Shown in pieces: positions 28,501-38,144 of a stretch of DNA of 64,000 bases. This DNA is from Nostoc sp. UHCC 0870. GTDB lineage: Bacteria; Cyanobacteriota; Cyanobacteriia; Cyanobacteriales; Nostocaceae. The position numbers were made by a program, and so were the translations under genes. The DNA is taken from NCBI RefSeq assembly GCF_022063185.1, contig NZ_CP091914.1, positions 1 to 64,000 on the forward strand, in the 5' to 3' direction. The notes beneath the pieces are model-generated. The model saw only the letters and a list, made by a program, of their open reading frames with translations. It made no database searches and was not told where the DNA came from. How positions within the stretch are numbered: the first letter of the stretch is position 1; each line of letters begins with the position of its first letter.

Positions 28501-31500
28501 TTAAAGGTAGTGAAGGACTTGTAAGTTATTGTTCTCACTTATTACCAATTAGAAGTTACATTGATGGAAATGTGACATTTTTACAGCATTTGCAAATTAC
28601 TAAAACTGAATTGTTAAATGCTTACGAACATCAAGTTTATCCTTTTGCTAGGTTAATTGAAACACTGAAAACAACTAAAAATAAAAATTTATCGCCTCTA
28701 GTCACAGCAGTATTCAACTTAAACCGACCTTTAGCTGTGCCACAGATGTTTGGAGTTGAGACAAGTTTATTATCTCAATCTGTTAGTTTTTTGGATCATG
28801 ATATTTGTCTTAATGTCAGTGAGATAGACGGTGAATTGATTTTAGATTGTGATTACAATACTGACTTATTTGATGCCAGCACTATTAATGGCATACTAGA
28901 AATTTTCCAAACATTTTTGGAAAAAACTGTAACTAATCCTGAGCAGTTGCTAGCTACTATCCCCCTATTAAACGAATCTCAACGCCATCAATTATTGGTA
29001 GAATTTAACAAAACTAACAAAGAATATCCTCAAAATAAGTGCATTCATGAATTATTTGCGGAGCAAGTAGAAAAAACACCGGATGCGGTTGCTGTTGTAT
29101 CTGGAGAGCAAAAACTTACTTACCGAGAATTAAATCACCGTGCTAACCAACTAGCGAATTATCTGCAAACACTGGGAGTGAAACCAGAAGTATTAGTAGG
29201 AATTTGCATTGAATCTTCTTGGGAAATGATGGTGGGACTTTTAGGAATTCTCAAAGCTGGTGGTGCTTATGTACCGCTTGATCCTAGTTATCCCCAAGAA
29301 CGCTTGGATTATATTTTGTCTGATTCTCGTGTGTCAGTTTTGTTAACGACTGAGAATTTGCTGGCACAATTGCCTACGTATGGAGCCAAAGTTATCTGTT
29401 TAGATACACAATGGGAAGCAATTTCTAGTTATAGTCAAGCAAATCTTCAGTCTGATGTGCAGCCCAGCAACCTTGGTTATGTAATTTACACTTCTGGTTC
29501 TACAGGCAAGCCCAAAGGAGTGTTAGTTACACATCAGAATTTAGTAAATCATAGTAGCGCGATCGCTCGAAAATTTTACCTCACATCCCAAGATAAAGTC
29601 CTGCAATTTGCCGCTTTCAGTTTTGATGTTGCGATCGAAGAAATCTTCCCTTCTTGGTTAAGTGGTGCAACAGTAGTATTACGCCCCCAACAAATGTTTG
29701 CTTCTTTTGCAGACTTTGTAGAATTTATCAACACTCAAGGTTTGACCGTATTAAATTTACCCGCAACATTTTGGCATGAATGGGTCTTAGATTTAGCTCA
29801 ATCCCCAGACTTTTTACCAAGGTGTTTACGCTTGGTGGTTGTAGGTAGCGAACAAGTTAGATGGGAACGACTAGCTATTTGGCAAAAACACATTGGTAAT
29901 CGTATCAAAATACTCAATGCTTACGGCCCCACCGAAGCCACAATTACAGCCACAATTTATGAACCAGACTTGAGAAAGCTAAACAATCAAACTGGTGGTA
30001 TACCCATCGGTCGTCCTATCGACAATACTCAAGTTTATATTCTTGATCGGAATCTGCAACCAGTACCTGTTGGTGTTGTTGGTGAATTATACATTGCTGG
30101 TGCTGGTGTTGCTAGAGGTTATCTCAACCGTCCTGAATTAACCAAAGAAAAGTTTATTAAAAATCAGTTTGGTGATTCCAAATTGTATAAAACAGGCGAT
30201 TTGGCGCGTTACTTAAAGGATGGCAATATTGAATTTATTGGGCGCATTGATAACCAAGTTAAAATTCGCGGTTTCCGAATTGAACTAGGAGAAATTGAGT
30301 CTATTCTCAATACTTATCCCCATGTAAAACAAGCAATAGTCATTGCCAGAGAAGATAATCCTGGTAACAAGCGATTAGTAGCTTATGTGGTCGCTAACAC
30401 TGATACACTTGATACTCAGCAACTGCACTCTGAACTCAAACAGAAATTACCGAATTATATGCTTCCCAGTGCATTTGTAACTCTCGATGCACTACCCTTA
30501 ACTCCTAACGGAAAAGTAGACCGGAAAGCATTACCCGCACCAAATAAAAATACAGAAATAGATGTAGTTTCAGCTACTACATCTACTCAAAAAATACTAG
30601 CTAAAATCTGGGCTGATGTACTGGGTGTAGAACAAGTAAGTATTTACGATAACTTCTTTGAATTAGGTGGAGATTCCATTCTCAGTATTCAGGTAGTAAC
30701 TCGCGCAAATGCAGAAGGTTTGGTGCTGACTCCCAAACAGCTATTTCAACACCAAACTATTGCAGATTTATCTACTGTGGTGACGACAAACACCACTGTT
30801 ATAGCCGAACAAGGTGTAGTCACAGGCACAGTACCCTTAACACCTATTCAGCATTGGTTTTTTGAGCAGAATTTACCGAATCCCTCTCACTATAACCAGT
30901 CTGTAATGTTGGAGGTATCACCAGACCTCAAGCCAGACCTAGTAGAACAAGCTTTACAGCAATTATTGATACATCATGATGCTCTTCGTCTGCGGTTTAC
31001 ATGGGATGCAGACAGTGTAGTTCAGTTCAATGCTGAAGCTGATGAAACACAGGTTTTCACTTGCGTAGATTTATCCGATTTATCTCCAAACAAACAGCAA
31101 TCAGCCCTAAAATCTACTGCTGATGAAATGCAAACTCAACTAAACCTGTCAACAGGTTCTCTGATGCGAGCCATACTGTTTCATCTTGGTAATAACCAAC
31201 CAGGACGTTTGTTGCTCATCGTACATCATTTAGCAGTCGATGGTGTTTCTTGGCGAATTTTACTAGTAGATTTGTTTACAGCTTATCAGCAACTTAGTCA
31301 TAGTTTAGCAATTCAATTACCAGCAAAAACAACTTCTTTCAAAGATTGGGCAAACCGACTGAGCGAATATGCTTCAAGTCCAGCATTAGCTACAGAGTTG
31401 AATTACTGGTTAACTCAATCTGCTTGTAATGTCCCGCCTTTACCAGTGGACTATATTGCTGGGAGAGAGAAAAATACAATAGCCTCAGCAGAACAAGTAT

Positions 31501-32228
31501 CAGTTTCTTTGAGTGTGGAACAAACCCAAGCACTGCTACAAGATGTACCCTCTACTTACAACACTCAAATTAATGATGTCCTGCTGACTGCGTTGATGCA
31601 AACTTTTGCTGATTGGACTGGCGAGAATACTTTATTAGTTGACTTGGAAGGCCACGGACGAGAAGAATTATTTGAGGATGTGGACTTATCCCGTACCGTG
31701 GGCTGGTTTACTTCTGTCTTTCCTGTGAAGTTAGAACTTAATTATCATCTTCAGGGGGAAGCACTCAAATCAATTAAAGAACAATTACGACAAATTCCCA
31801 ATCGTGGTATTGGTTATGGTGTGCTGCGATATTTGAGTCAGGATAACCAATTACAATCTCTACCCCAACCACAAATCAGTTTTAACTACTTGGGACAATT
31901 GGATGGAGTTCGTTCTTCTTCAATGCTGTTAGGATTCGCTAAGGATTCAACTGGACTCACCCATTGTCCTCAAGGATACCGTAGTCATCTACTAGAAATA
32001 GATGGTTTTGTGGTTGATGGCAAATTGCAACTGAATTGGACGTATAGCAAGAGTTTTCATCACAGACATACTATTGAGTTTTTGGCTGGGATGTTCATCA
32101 AAACATTGGAATCTTTGATTTATCACTGTGCTGACGTGGAAGTTGGTAGTTATACACCTTCGGACTTTCCGGAAGCAGGTTTGAATCAACATGAACTGGA
32201 ATTATTACTCGGCAAACTGTCTGAGTGA
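25542..32228 (+). CDS. FAAL-ACP-C-A-PCP-E nonribosomal peptide synthetase
   Basis: 2228 aa. Domain order: fatty acyl-AMP ligase (about 1-590, YTSGSTGMPKG at ~167), acyl carrier protein (GADSLVM at ~643), condensation (HHIIVDGWS at ~842), adenylation (YTSGSTGKPKG at ~1315, NGKVDRKALP near 1660), peptidyl carrier (LGGDSILS at ~1707) and epimerisation (HHLAVDGVSWR at ~1895, FNYLGQLDG near 2115). It activates a free fatty acid, loads it on the ACP, joins it to the first amino acid and inverts that residue to D. The ten-residue specificity code reads D-V-E-N-V-V-A-I-T-K by alignment to GrsA; I do not recognise it, but Glu at the third position suggests a polar or basic side chain. First gene of an operon. 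Confidence 0.92.
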   Translation: MNKSFDNLVELLRYRAVNQSEKQAFSFLVNGQQETDFTYQELDLKARAISVALKNITTIGDRVLLIYPPGLEFIAAFFGCLYAGVIAVPAYPPRQNKSLSRLQAVVADAQATVALTTTTALSNIEGQLTNLTNLQSLHWLATDNINTDLANSWQQPQINSNSLAFLQYTSGSTGMPKGVIVSHSNLLHNLASIYQCFGHSFQSQGVIWLPPYHDMGLIGGILQPIYGGFPVTLMSPVDFLQKPFQWLEAISRYQATTSGGPNFAYDLCVRKITPEQRETLDLTSWEVAFNGAEPIRAETLTKFAETFAPCGFRASSFYPCYGMAETTLIVAGGMKTNPPILTSIDGKALLENHVTPASNKNNFVQTLVSSGQNVGNHEIAIVHPETLQRCSDDEVGEIWVRGASVTQGYWQKTEETQATFHAYLTDTKEGPFLRTGDLGFLQNGELFVTGRLKDLIIIRGRNYYPQDIELTVENSHPALKSSSSAAFSVEINGQEQLVVACEVERQYLRKLDGDAIAKNIIQAVGEEHELQVHTVLLLKTGSIPKTSSGKIRHRACRAGFIAGELNIIWDWSKNPENKSEFRNLLAEVDALKQQIKCQKQEKEVVKVSPELENIRVKLRNIVANLLQVDFAEVDIYQPLIAMGADSLVMAEAAEAIENLFGTNIELRQLFEELTTLDALANYISQNQSSSANLTASIPVNLTQKISEEETIVLLSEAQKQLWVLAQMEDNGSLAYNVSATAELKGDFQLEAMRQAMQKLVNRHEALRTSISSEGNFQNILPDLEFEIPVINFSCFNQEQRQSQVDRWLKKESCGIFDLSKAPLFRFNILKLTERHHLLMFTAHHIIVDGWSMGVILQELAALYSAECQNFDTRLKPPMQLREYIEWQELQSNTPEMKLHESYWLEQFSATVPILDLPKDRPHPPIKTYKGSRTTIQLDANLFRQVKKFSQENSCTLLMTLLSLYTTLLHRLTGQEDIVVGVPSSGRFKGSEGLVSYCSHLLPIRSYIDGNVTFLQHLQITKTELLNAYEHQVYPFARLIETLKTTKNKNLSPLVTAVFNLNRPLAVPQMFGVETSLLSQSVSFLDHDICLNVSEIDGELILDCDYNTDLFDASTINGILEIFQTFLEKTVTNPEQLLATIPLLNESQRHQLLVEFNKTNKEYPQNKCIHELFAEQVEKTPDAVAVVSGEQKLTYRELNHRANQLANYLQTLGVKPEVLVGICIESSWEMMVGLLGILKAGGAYVPLDPSYPQERLDYILSDSRVSVLLTTENLLAQLPTYGAKVICLDTQWEAISSYSQANLQSDVQPSNLGYVIYTSGSTGKPKGVLVTHQNLVNHSSAIARKFYLTSQDKVLQFAAFSFDVAIEEIFPSWLSGATVVLRPQQMFASFADFVEFINTQGLTVLNLPATFWHEWVLDLAQSPDFLPRCLRLVVVGSEQVRWERLAIWQKHIGNRIKILNAYGPTEATITATIYEPDLRKLNNQTGGIPIGRPIDNTQVYILDRNLQPVPVGVVGELYIAGAGVARGYLNRPELTKEKFIKNQFGDSKLYKTGDLARYLKDGNIEFIGRIDNQVKIRGFRIELGEIESILNTYPHVKQAIVIAREDNPGNKRLVAYVVANTDTLDTQQLHSELKQKLPNYMLPSAFVTLDALPLTPNGKVDRKALPAPNKNTEIDVVSATTSTQKILAKIWADVLGVEQVSIYDNFFELGGDSILSIQVVTRANAEGLVLTPKQLFQHQTIADLSTVVTTNTTVIAEQGVVTGTVPLTPIQHWFFEQNLPNPSHYNQSVMLEVSPDLKPDLVEQALQQLLIHHDALRLRFTWDADSVVQFNAEADETQVFTCVDLSDLSPNKQQSALKSTADEMQTQLNLSTGSLMRAILFHLGNNQPGRLLLIVHHLAVDGVSWRILLVDLFTAYQQLSHSLAIQLPAKTTSFKDWANRLSEYASSPALATELNYWLTQSACNVPPLPVDYIAGREKNTIASAEQVSVSLSVEQTQALLQDVPSTYNTQINDVLLTALMQTFADWTGENTLLVDLEGHGREELFEDVDLSRTVGWFTSVFPVKLELNYHLQGEALKSIKEQLRQIPNRGIGYGVLRYLSQDNQLQSLPQPQISFNYLGQLDGVRSSSMLLGFAKDSTGLTHCPQGYRSHLLEIDGFVVDGKLQLNWTYSKSFHHRHTIEFLAGMFIKTLESLIYHCADVEVGSYTPSDFPEAGLNQHELELLLGKLSE

Positions 32229-32326
32229 GGAGAATTTAGCAGGTTTTTAACGCCAAGTATCGTTTTAGATTCTTTGGCTTTCCGCAGGGTGGTAAACGCG
32301 AAATTTTAATGACAAAGGAGAGAATT

Positions 32327-35300
32327 ATGAACAAGCAAAATAAAAATATCGAGTCGATTTATCCTCTTTCTCCGATGCAGCAGGGTATGTTATTTCACAC
32401 TCTTTATGCACCCGAATCAGGGGTTTATGTTGAGCAGTTAAGCTGTACTTTGAAAGGAAACTTACAGATTACAGCGTTTGAGCGTGCTTGGCAACAAGTA
32501 GTAGATAGACATTCTATTTTACGTACTCTTTTTGTTTGGGAACATGGAAAACAACCTCTGCAAGTTGTGTGTAAGTCGGTTAACTTGCCTTGGATAATTC
32601 ATGATTGGCAGAAGTTATCTGCTATTGAACAGCAGGAAGGTTTGCAGGCTTTGTTGGAGAGAGAACGTAAGACTGGTTTTGCATTAGATCAAGCACCATT
32701 AATGCGTTGTACTCTGATTAAATTGCAGGAAGATACTTATGAATTTATTTGGAGTCATCATCATTTACTGATGGATGGTTGGTGTTTATCTATCATCCTC
32801 AAAGAAGTTTTCGCTTTTTACGACGCTGGAATTCAAGGAAAAAATTTACACTTATCTCTACCACGTCCTTACAAAGACTACATCCTCTGGCAACAGCAGC
32901 AAGATTATTCTCAAGCAGAGATGTTCTGGCAGCAAAGGCTCCAAGGTTTTCATGCTCCTACACCTTTACTAGGAGATAAAAACTCCCATCCTCAACACAT
33001 TCAAAATCATCAACATCTGCAATTATCTCCTTCCCTGACTGCCAGCCTTAAATCTTTGGCGGTGACAAATCGTCTGACACTGAACACTATCTTACAAGGT
33101 GCCTGGGGGTTAATGTTAAGTCGTTACAGTGGGGAACAAGATGTAGTTTTTGGCACTACTGTTTCCGGTCGTCCCACTGCTTTATCGGGAGTAGTATCAA
33201 TGGTGGGGCTGTTTATTAATACATTGCCAGTACGAGTCAAAATATCAGAGGTAACAGAGTTATTACCGTGGCTAAAAGGGCTACAACTGCAACAAGTAGA
33301 ACAAGAGGAATATTCATATAGTCCACTGGTTGATATTCAGGGATGGAGTGAAGTATCTCGTGAAATGCCCTTGTTTGAAAGTTTAGTTGTTTTTGAGAAT
33401 TATCCATTAGATGCTTCGTTAAAAGCACAAAGTAGCAGCATCCAAGTTAGCAATATTCGTAACTTTGAGCAAACTAATTATCCTCTCATACTTGTAGCTG
33501 AACCTGGAGAACAATTGTCTATACGGATTAGCTATGATACTAGCCAATTTGCAGATGATAGCATTAAACGAATGTTAGGGCATCTGCAAGTTTTGCTGAA
33601 AAGCATTGCCGAAAATCCTCACCAAAAATTAGAGAACCTACCATTACTCACACCAGCAGAACGGCATCAACTATTAGTAGAATGGAACAATACTCAAACT
33701 GAATATCCGCAAGATAAATGTCTTCATGAATTGTTTGAGGCACAAGTAGAAAAAACACCGGATGCAGTAGCTGTTGTATTTAGAGACCAACAGTTAACTT
33801 ACCGAGAATTAAACAATCGTGCCAACCAACTAGCACATCATTTACAAACATTAGGAGTTGCACCAGAAGTATTGGTAGGTATCTGCGTCAATCGTTCTCT
33901 GGAAATGATGGTAGGACTGTTAGGAATTCTCAAAGCTGGTGGTGCTTATATACCCTTAGATCCCACATATCCCCCAGAACGTTTGGCTTATATGTTGGCA
34001 GATTCACAATTACCAATACTGTTGACTCAAAAGCAACTATTAGACAAACTTCCACAACATCAAGCACAAACAATTTGTCTAGATGACAATGAGGAAAATT
34101 TTGTTAATTACCCTCAAGATAATCCTAACAGCGCAGTCAAACCTGACAATTTAGCTTACATAATTTATACCTCTGGATCTACAGGCAAACCCAAAGGAAC
34201 AATGATTGTCCATCGTGGCATAGTGAACTATTTAAGCTGGTGTATAAAAGCCTATAATGTTGCTGTAGGAGAAGGTTCTACTGTCAATTCTTCTATTGGT
34301 TTTGATTCCACTATTACCAGTTTATTTTCTCCTTTAATAGTGGGGTGTAAAGTGGTGCTTTTGCCAGAAGAAAATGAAATTGAAGAACTCAAAAAAGCTT
34401 TGTGTTCTGGAACTAGATTCAGCCTAGTAAAAATTACGCCTGCTCATTTATATATCCTCAATCATTTATTAGCTAATGAACAAGTAAACATTCAAGTACA
34501 AGCATTTATTATTGGTGGTGAAGCTTTATCAGAAAAAGTAACTTCTTTTTGGCTACAAAAAGCACCATCAACTAAATTAATTAACGAATACGGACCCACA
34601 GAAACAGTAGTAGGATGCTGTACTTACGAAGTTGAAAAACAAAGCTTTCCAGGAGGAAATATCCCTATCGGTCGTCCCATTGCCAATACCGAGCTATATA
34701 TTTTGGATAACCATTTACAACCAGTTCCGATTGGAGTTATAGGTGAGTTGTATATCGGTGGTGCTGGTGTCGCTAGAGGTTATCTCAATCGTCCTGAATT
34801 AACTTCAGAAAGATTTATTAACAGTCCATTTAATAAATCAATATTATATAAAACAGGAGATTTAGCTCGTTACCTTCCGGATGGAAATATTGAATATCTT
34901 GGACGTATCGACCATCAGGTAAAAATTCGCGGATTTCGGGTTGAACTTGGAGAAATAGAATCCTTAATTGCTCAATATCCAAATGTTGTTTCTACAACAG
35001 TTATTGCTCGTGAAGATAAGCCGGGCGATAAAAAGTTAGTTGCCTATATTGTTCCTGAAAAATTACAAGATTTTGCTGATAAGAAATTATATCAATTTTT
35101 GCAAGAAAAATTACCACATTACATGGTTCCATCTGCTTTTGTGCAGCTAGATATTTTACCTCTAACTGCTAATGGTAAAGTAGACCGTAAAGCATTACCT
35201 GCGCCGAATAGTTCCGAGATTTATGTTTCTTATGAATTTGTCGCTCCGAGAAATGACATAGAGTTACAACTAGCACAAATTTGGGAAGATATTTTAAATA

Positions 35301-36313
35301 TTCGACCTATCGGGATTAAAGATAACTTCTTTAATCTTGGCGGACATTCACTGTTAATAGTACGGCTAATGGCTCAGATTCAGCAGCATTTTGGCATCAA
35401 TTTACCTTTAGCAACAATTCTCCAAAATCCTACAGTTGACCAAATAGCAAATACTCTTAGTCAACATACAAATTCTTTAGCAAATTCTGCATTAGTTGCT
35501 ATTAACAGCAATGGCTCTAATATTCCTTTATTCTGTGTACCTGGAGTTGGTGGGAATGGTTTGTATTTTTACAATTTGGCACATCATTTAGGTGCAGAAC
35601 AGCCTTTTTACACTTTCCAAGCACAAGGATTGGATGGTAAATCAAAACCTCATACCAGCATTGAAGATATAGCAGCCCAATATGTTCAAACAATGCAAAC
35701 TGTACAACCTCAAGGACCTTATATTTTGGGAGGTTATTCGTTTGGCAGCAACATAGCTTTTGAAATGACTCAACAATTGAAAAAACAAGGACATGAAGTT
35801 GCTTTACTTGCTGTTCTGGATAATTTTGCGCCAATTAATAGTAACAAACCCAAAGATTTTCATTTGGATGAAGCAACTAGACTCAAACATATAGTTCGTG
35901 TTGTGGAACGCCTATCCGGGAAAAAGTTAGAAGTTGATTATGAGGTTTGGCAAAAACTCAATTTGGAGGGACAATTAAACTACCTTCAGGAACAATTTAG
36001 CGAAATTACAACTGATCAACTTCGTGCTTTAATCCAAGTTTTCGATGCCAATGTCCAAGCTGGAATTAATTATCTCCCACAAGCGATTTATCCAATTCCG
36101 ATTGTTTTGTTTAAAGCAAGTGAGGATGATGCTGAAGATACTTTTATTCCAGCAGATGCAGCCTGGGGTTGGAACAAACTTTCTTCTACACGGGTAGAAA
36201 TTCAAACAGTTCCAGGAAATCATCACAGTATGCTCAGTAAACCTCACGTTCAAGTATTAGCTCAGAAGCTTAAAGCTTGCATCAATCAAGTTCAAACTGT
36301 GGGAGTAGAATAA
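32327..36313 (+). CDS. C-A-PCP-TE nonribosomal peptide synthetase (terminal module)
   Basis: The start is set at ATG 32327, which has AAGGAGAG just before it; an in-frame ATG at 32309 lacks this. 1328 aa: condensation domain (YPLSPMQQGMLFH start, HHLLMDGWC at ~144), adenylation (YTSGSTGKPKG at ~613), carrier (LGGHSLL at ~1004), thioesterase (GYSFGS at ~1136, C-terminal GNHHSML with the catalytic His). The specificity code reads D-S-T-K-I-G-E-V-G-K, close to the classic asparagine code D-L-T-K-L-G-E-V-G-K. The C domain follows an E domain, so it should accept a D-residue upstream. The TE releases the product. About 100 bp after the first NRPS gene. Confidence 0.92.
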   Translation: MNKQNKNIESIYPLSPMQQGMLFHTLYAPESGVYVEQLSCTLKGNLQITAFERAWQQVVDRHSILRTLFVWEHGKQPLQVVCKSVNLPWIIHDWQKLSAIEQQEGLQALLERERKTGFALDQAPLMRCTLIKLQEDTYEFIWSHHHLLMDGWCLSIILKEVFAFYDAGIQGKNLHLSLPRPYKDYILWQQQQDYSQAEMFWQQRLQGFHAPTPLLGDKNSHPQHIQNHQHLQLSPSLTASLKSLAVTNRLTLNTILQGAWGLMLSRYSGEQDVVFGTTVSGRPTALSGVVSMVGLFINTLPVRVKISEVTELLPWLKGLQLQQVEQEEYSYSPLVDIQGWSEVSREMPLFESLVVFENYPLDASLKAQSSSIQVSNIRNFEQTNYPLILVAEPGEQLSIRISYDTSQFADDSIKRMLGHLQVLLKSIAENPHQKLENLPLLTPAERHQLLVEWNNTQTEYPQDKCLHELFEAQVEKTPDAVAVVFRDQQLTYRELNNRANQLAHHLQTLGVAPEVLVGICVNRSLEMMVGLLGILKAGGAYIPLDPTYPPERLAYMLADSQLPILLTQKQLLDKLPQHQAQTICLDDNEENFVNYPQDNPNSAVKPDNLAYIIYTSGSTGKPKGTMIVHRGIVNYLSWCIKAYNVAVGEGSTVNSSIGFDSTITSLFSPLIVGCKVVLLPEENEIEELKKALCSGTRFSLVKITPAHLYILNHLLANEQVNIQVQAFIIGGEALSEKVTSFWLQKAPSTKLINEYGPTETVVGCCTYEVEKQSFPGGNIPIGRPIANTELYILDNHLQPVPIGVIGELYIGGAGVARGYLNRPELTSERFINSPFNKSILYKTGDLARYLPDGNIEYLGRIDHQVKIRGFRVELGEIESLIAQYPNVVSTTVIAREDKPGDKKLVAYIVPEKLQDFADKKLYQFLQEKLPHYMVPSAFVQLDILPLTANGKVDRKALPAPNSSEIYVSYEFVAPRNDIELQLAQIWEDILNIRPIGIKDNFFNLGGHSLLIVRLMAQIQQHFGINLPLATILQNPTVDQIANTLSQHTNSLANSALVAINSNGSNIPLFCVPGVGGNGLYFYNLAHHLGAEQPFYTFQAQGLDGKSKPHTSIEDIAAQYVQTMQTVQPQGPYILGGYSFGSNIAFEMTQQLKKQGHEVALLAVLDNFAPINSNKPKDFHLDEATRLKHIVRVVERLSGKKLEVDYEVWQKLNLEGQLNYLQEQFSEITTDQLRALIQVFDANVQAGINYLPQAIYPIPIVLFKASEDDAEDTFIPADAAWGWNKLSSTRVEIQTVPGNHHSMLSKPHVQVLAQKLKACINQVQTVGVE

Positions 36314-36314
36314 G

Positions 36315-37628
36315 ATGATTCAACCCCTAGTTGTTAAAGGAATGCAAGTCTTTATACTTATATGGCTGGGACAAATAGCTTCTTTGACTGGTTCTGGACT
36401 TACTAATTTTGCTTTGGGTGTTTGGGTATATCAGCATACTGGTTCAGTGACTCAATTTGCTTTAATTTCTTTATTTGCAACCATCCCACGAGTGATTATT
36501 TCTCCTCTGGCTGGTGCTTTGGTAGACCGTTGGCAGCGTCGTTGGGTGATGATCATTGCCGATTCTGGTGCAGGAATAAGTACGCTCTTATTGTTCCTGT
36601 TGTTAGGTACTAATAATCTAGAAATTTGGCATATATATCTAATAACAATTGCTAGTGCTAGTTTTAGTGCTTTTCAATGGCCAGCTTACAATGCTGCTAT
36701 AGCCTTAATAGTTCCCAAAGCACAGCTGATTCGTGTTAATGGGATGATGGAATTGGGAGAAGCTTTATCTCATCTAATTTCGCCTGTGCTAGCTGGCGTT
36801 TTGTTAGCTAAAATCCAGCTACAAGGAATTATTCTGATTGACTTTATCAGCTTTATTTTCTCTTTGTTTATCCTCATAAGCATTCAGTTCCCTAATAACA
36901 AAAATAATAGGACAAAGAAAATAGCTAAAAGTTCATTATTCAAGGAAATATTCTATGGTTTTCAATACATTTTTCAGAGGAAAGGATTATTAGGACTACT
37001 AATATTTTCTGCTATCACTGACTTAGGGTTGGGAGTAGTTCAAGTGTTAATCACACCCTTAGTATTGTCTTTTGCTTCACCAACTGCTTTAGGAAGCATT
37101 ATGTCCATTGGTGGTGTTGGTATGTTAATGGGTAGTTTAGTTATAACTCTTTATAAAAGAGAGCAAAGTGCAATCAATAATGTATTTATGTTTCAGTTCT
37201 TAGGTGGGTTATCAATTTTATTTGCCGGTTTAAGAACTTCTGTGAAACTTTCCGCATTGGCGGCGTTTTTATTCTTTTTTGGCTGGCCGATAATTAACAG
37301 TTCTACTAGATTGATTTTTCAAAAGAAAGTCGCGCCTGATGTTCAAGGAAGAGTCTTTGCATTCATTGGAGGAGTTACCGGAATATCTTTTCCCTTGGCT
37401 TATTTAGTGGCTGGGCCGCTTGCAGATGAAGTGTTTGAACCATTAATGTCTGTTAATGGTTTACTAGCCGGAAGTATTGGTCAAATAATTGGTGTTGGAA
37501 CAGGACGAGGGATTGCACTAATATTTGTGCTAACGGGAGTAATGACGATAGTAATCACCATTGTTGGATATCATTATCCTCCTTTGAGAAGAGTTGAACA
37601 AGAATTACCTGATGTAATTGTCACTTAA
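36315..37628 (+). CDS. MFS transporter, probable exporter of the NRPS product
   Basis: 437 aa with about 12 hydrophobic segments. The loop between segments 2 and 3 reads GALVDRWQRRWVMI, the conserved MFS motif (G-x-x-x-D-R-x-x-R-R). It starts one base after the stop of the second NRPS gene, so it is in the same transcript and is probably translated by re-initiation. MFS_3-type transporters of this sort are common at the end of cyanobacterial NRPS operons and are assigned as product exporters or self-resistance pumps; that is inference here. Confidence 0.85.
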   Translation: MIQPLVVKGMQVFILIWLGQIASLTGSGLTNFALGVWVYQHTGSVTQFALISLFATIPRVIISPLAGALVDRWQRRWVMIIADSGAGISTLLLFLLLGTNNLEIWHIYLITIASASFSAFQWPAYNAAIALIVPKAQLIRVNGMMELGEALSHLISPVLAGVLLAKIQLQGIILIDFISFIFSLFILISIQFPNNKNNRTKKIAKSSLFKEIFYGFQYIFQRKGLLGLLIFSAITDLGLGVVQVLITPLVLSFASPTALGSIMSIGGVGMLMGSLVITLYKREQSAINNVFMFQFLGGLSILFAGLRTSVKLSALAAFLFFFGWPIINSSTRLIFQKKVAPDVQGRVFAFIGGVTGISFPLAYLVAGPLADEVFEPLMSVNGLLAGSIGQIIGVGTGRGIALIFVLTGVMTIVITIVGYHYPPLRRVEQELPDVIVT

Positions 37629-38144
37629 AGGATAAAGTGGTCGCACTCAGAGTGATAAGAAAACTGTCCGATATTGGCGGCTAAATACAGACAGTTACCT
37701 TGCCCCAGATTTATAAATATTTCTAACAATTCGGGTCACGAAGAGGGTGTAGGGGGTAGGGAAGACGGTATTGGTCGAGGCTTGAAACCCCCACCAATAC
37801 AATCGTCTTGAGAAGACGAGGCTTGCGACCCACTGGTTGTTCGATGCTCTTTCTTCCCCTACACCCCACACCCTGGCCGAACGGGGCTTGGTCACGTCGC
37901 TTTGCTCCGAATTCAAAATTCAAAATTCAAAATTAAATACCCCACGGATAAATCCGGGGGCTTGAATTAATCTTGTTTGAATTTTTTCTTCTCCATAAAT
38001 AAATTTAGGGGCTTGTACCCTTTTTTTCTTTGTTCAGCACTAAGATTTATAAGCATTTTAGCGACAAGGTAGCCAGATTTTACTCCCAGTCACATACAAT
38101 GCTTGTGTGTTAGTTCTACTTTTCACTGCCGACAATCCCTGCTT
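37629..38144. other. Intergenic region with tandem 8-mers
   Basis: About 515 bp between the exporter and the recombinase. At 37910-37937 there are three tandem copies of AATTCAAA, a microsatellite-like repeat often seen in Nostocales; a like run (AATTCGT) is at 9898-9916. A G+C-rich patch at 37735-37900 has dispersed-repeat character. 'ccccacggataaatccgggg' at about 37941-37960 can form a hairpin and may end transcripts. No gene seen. Confidence 0.5.
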
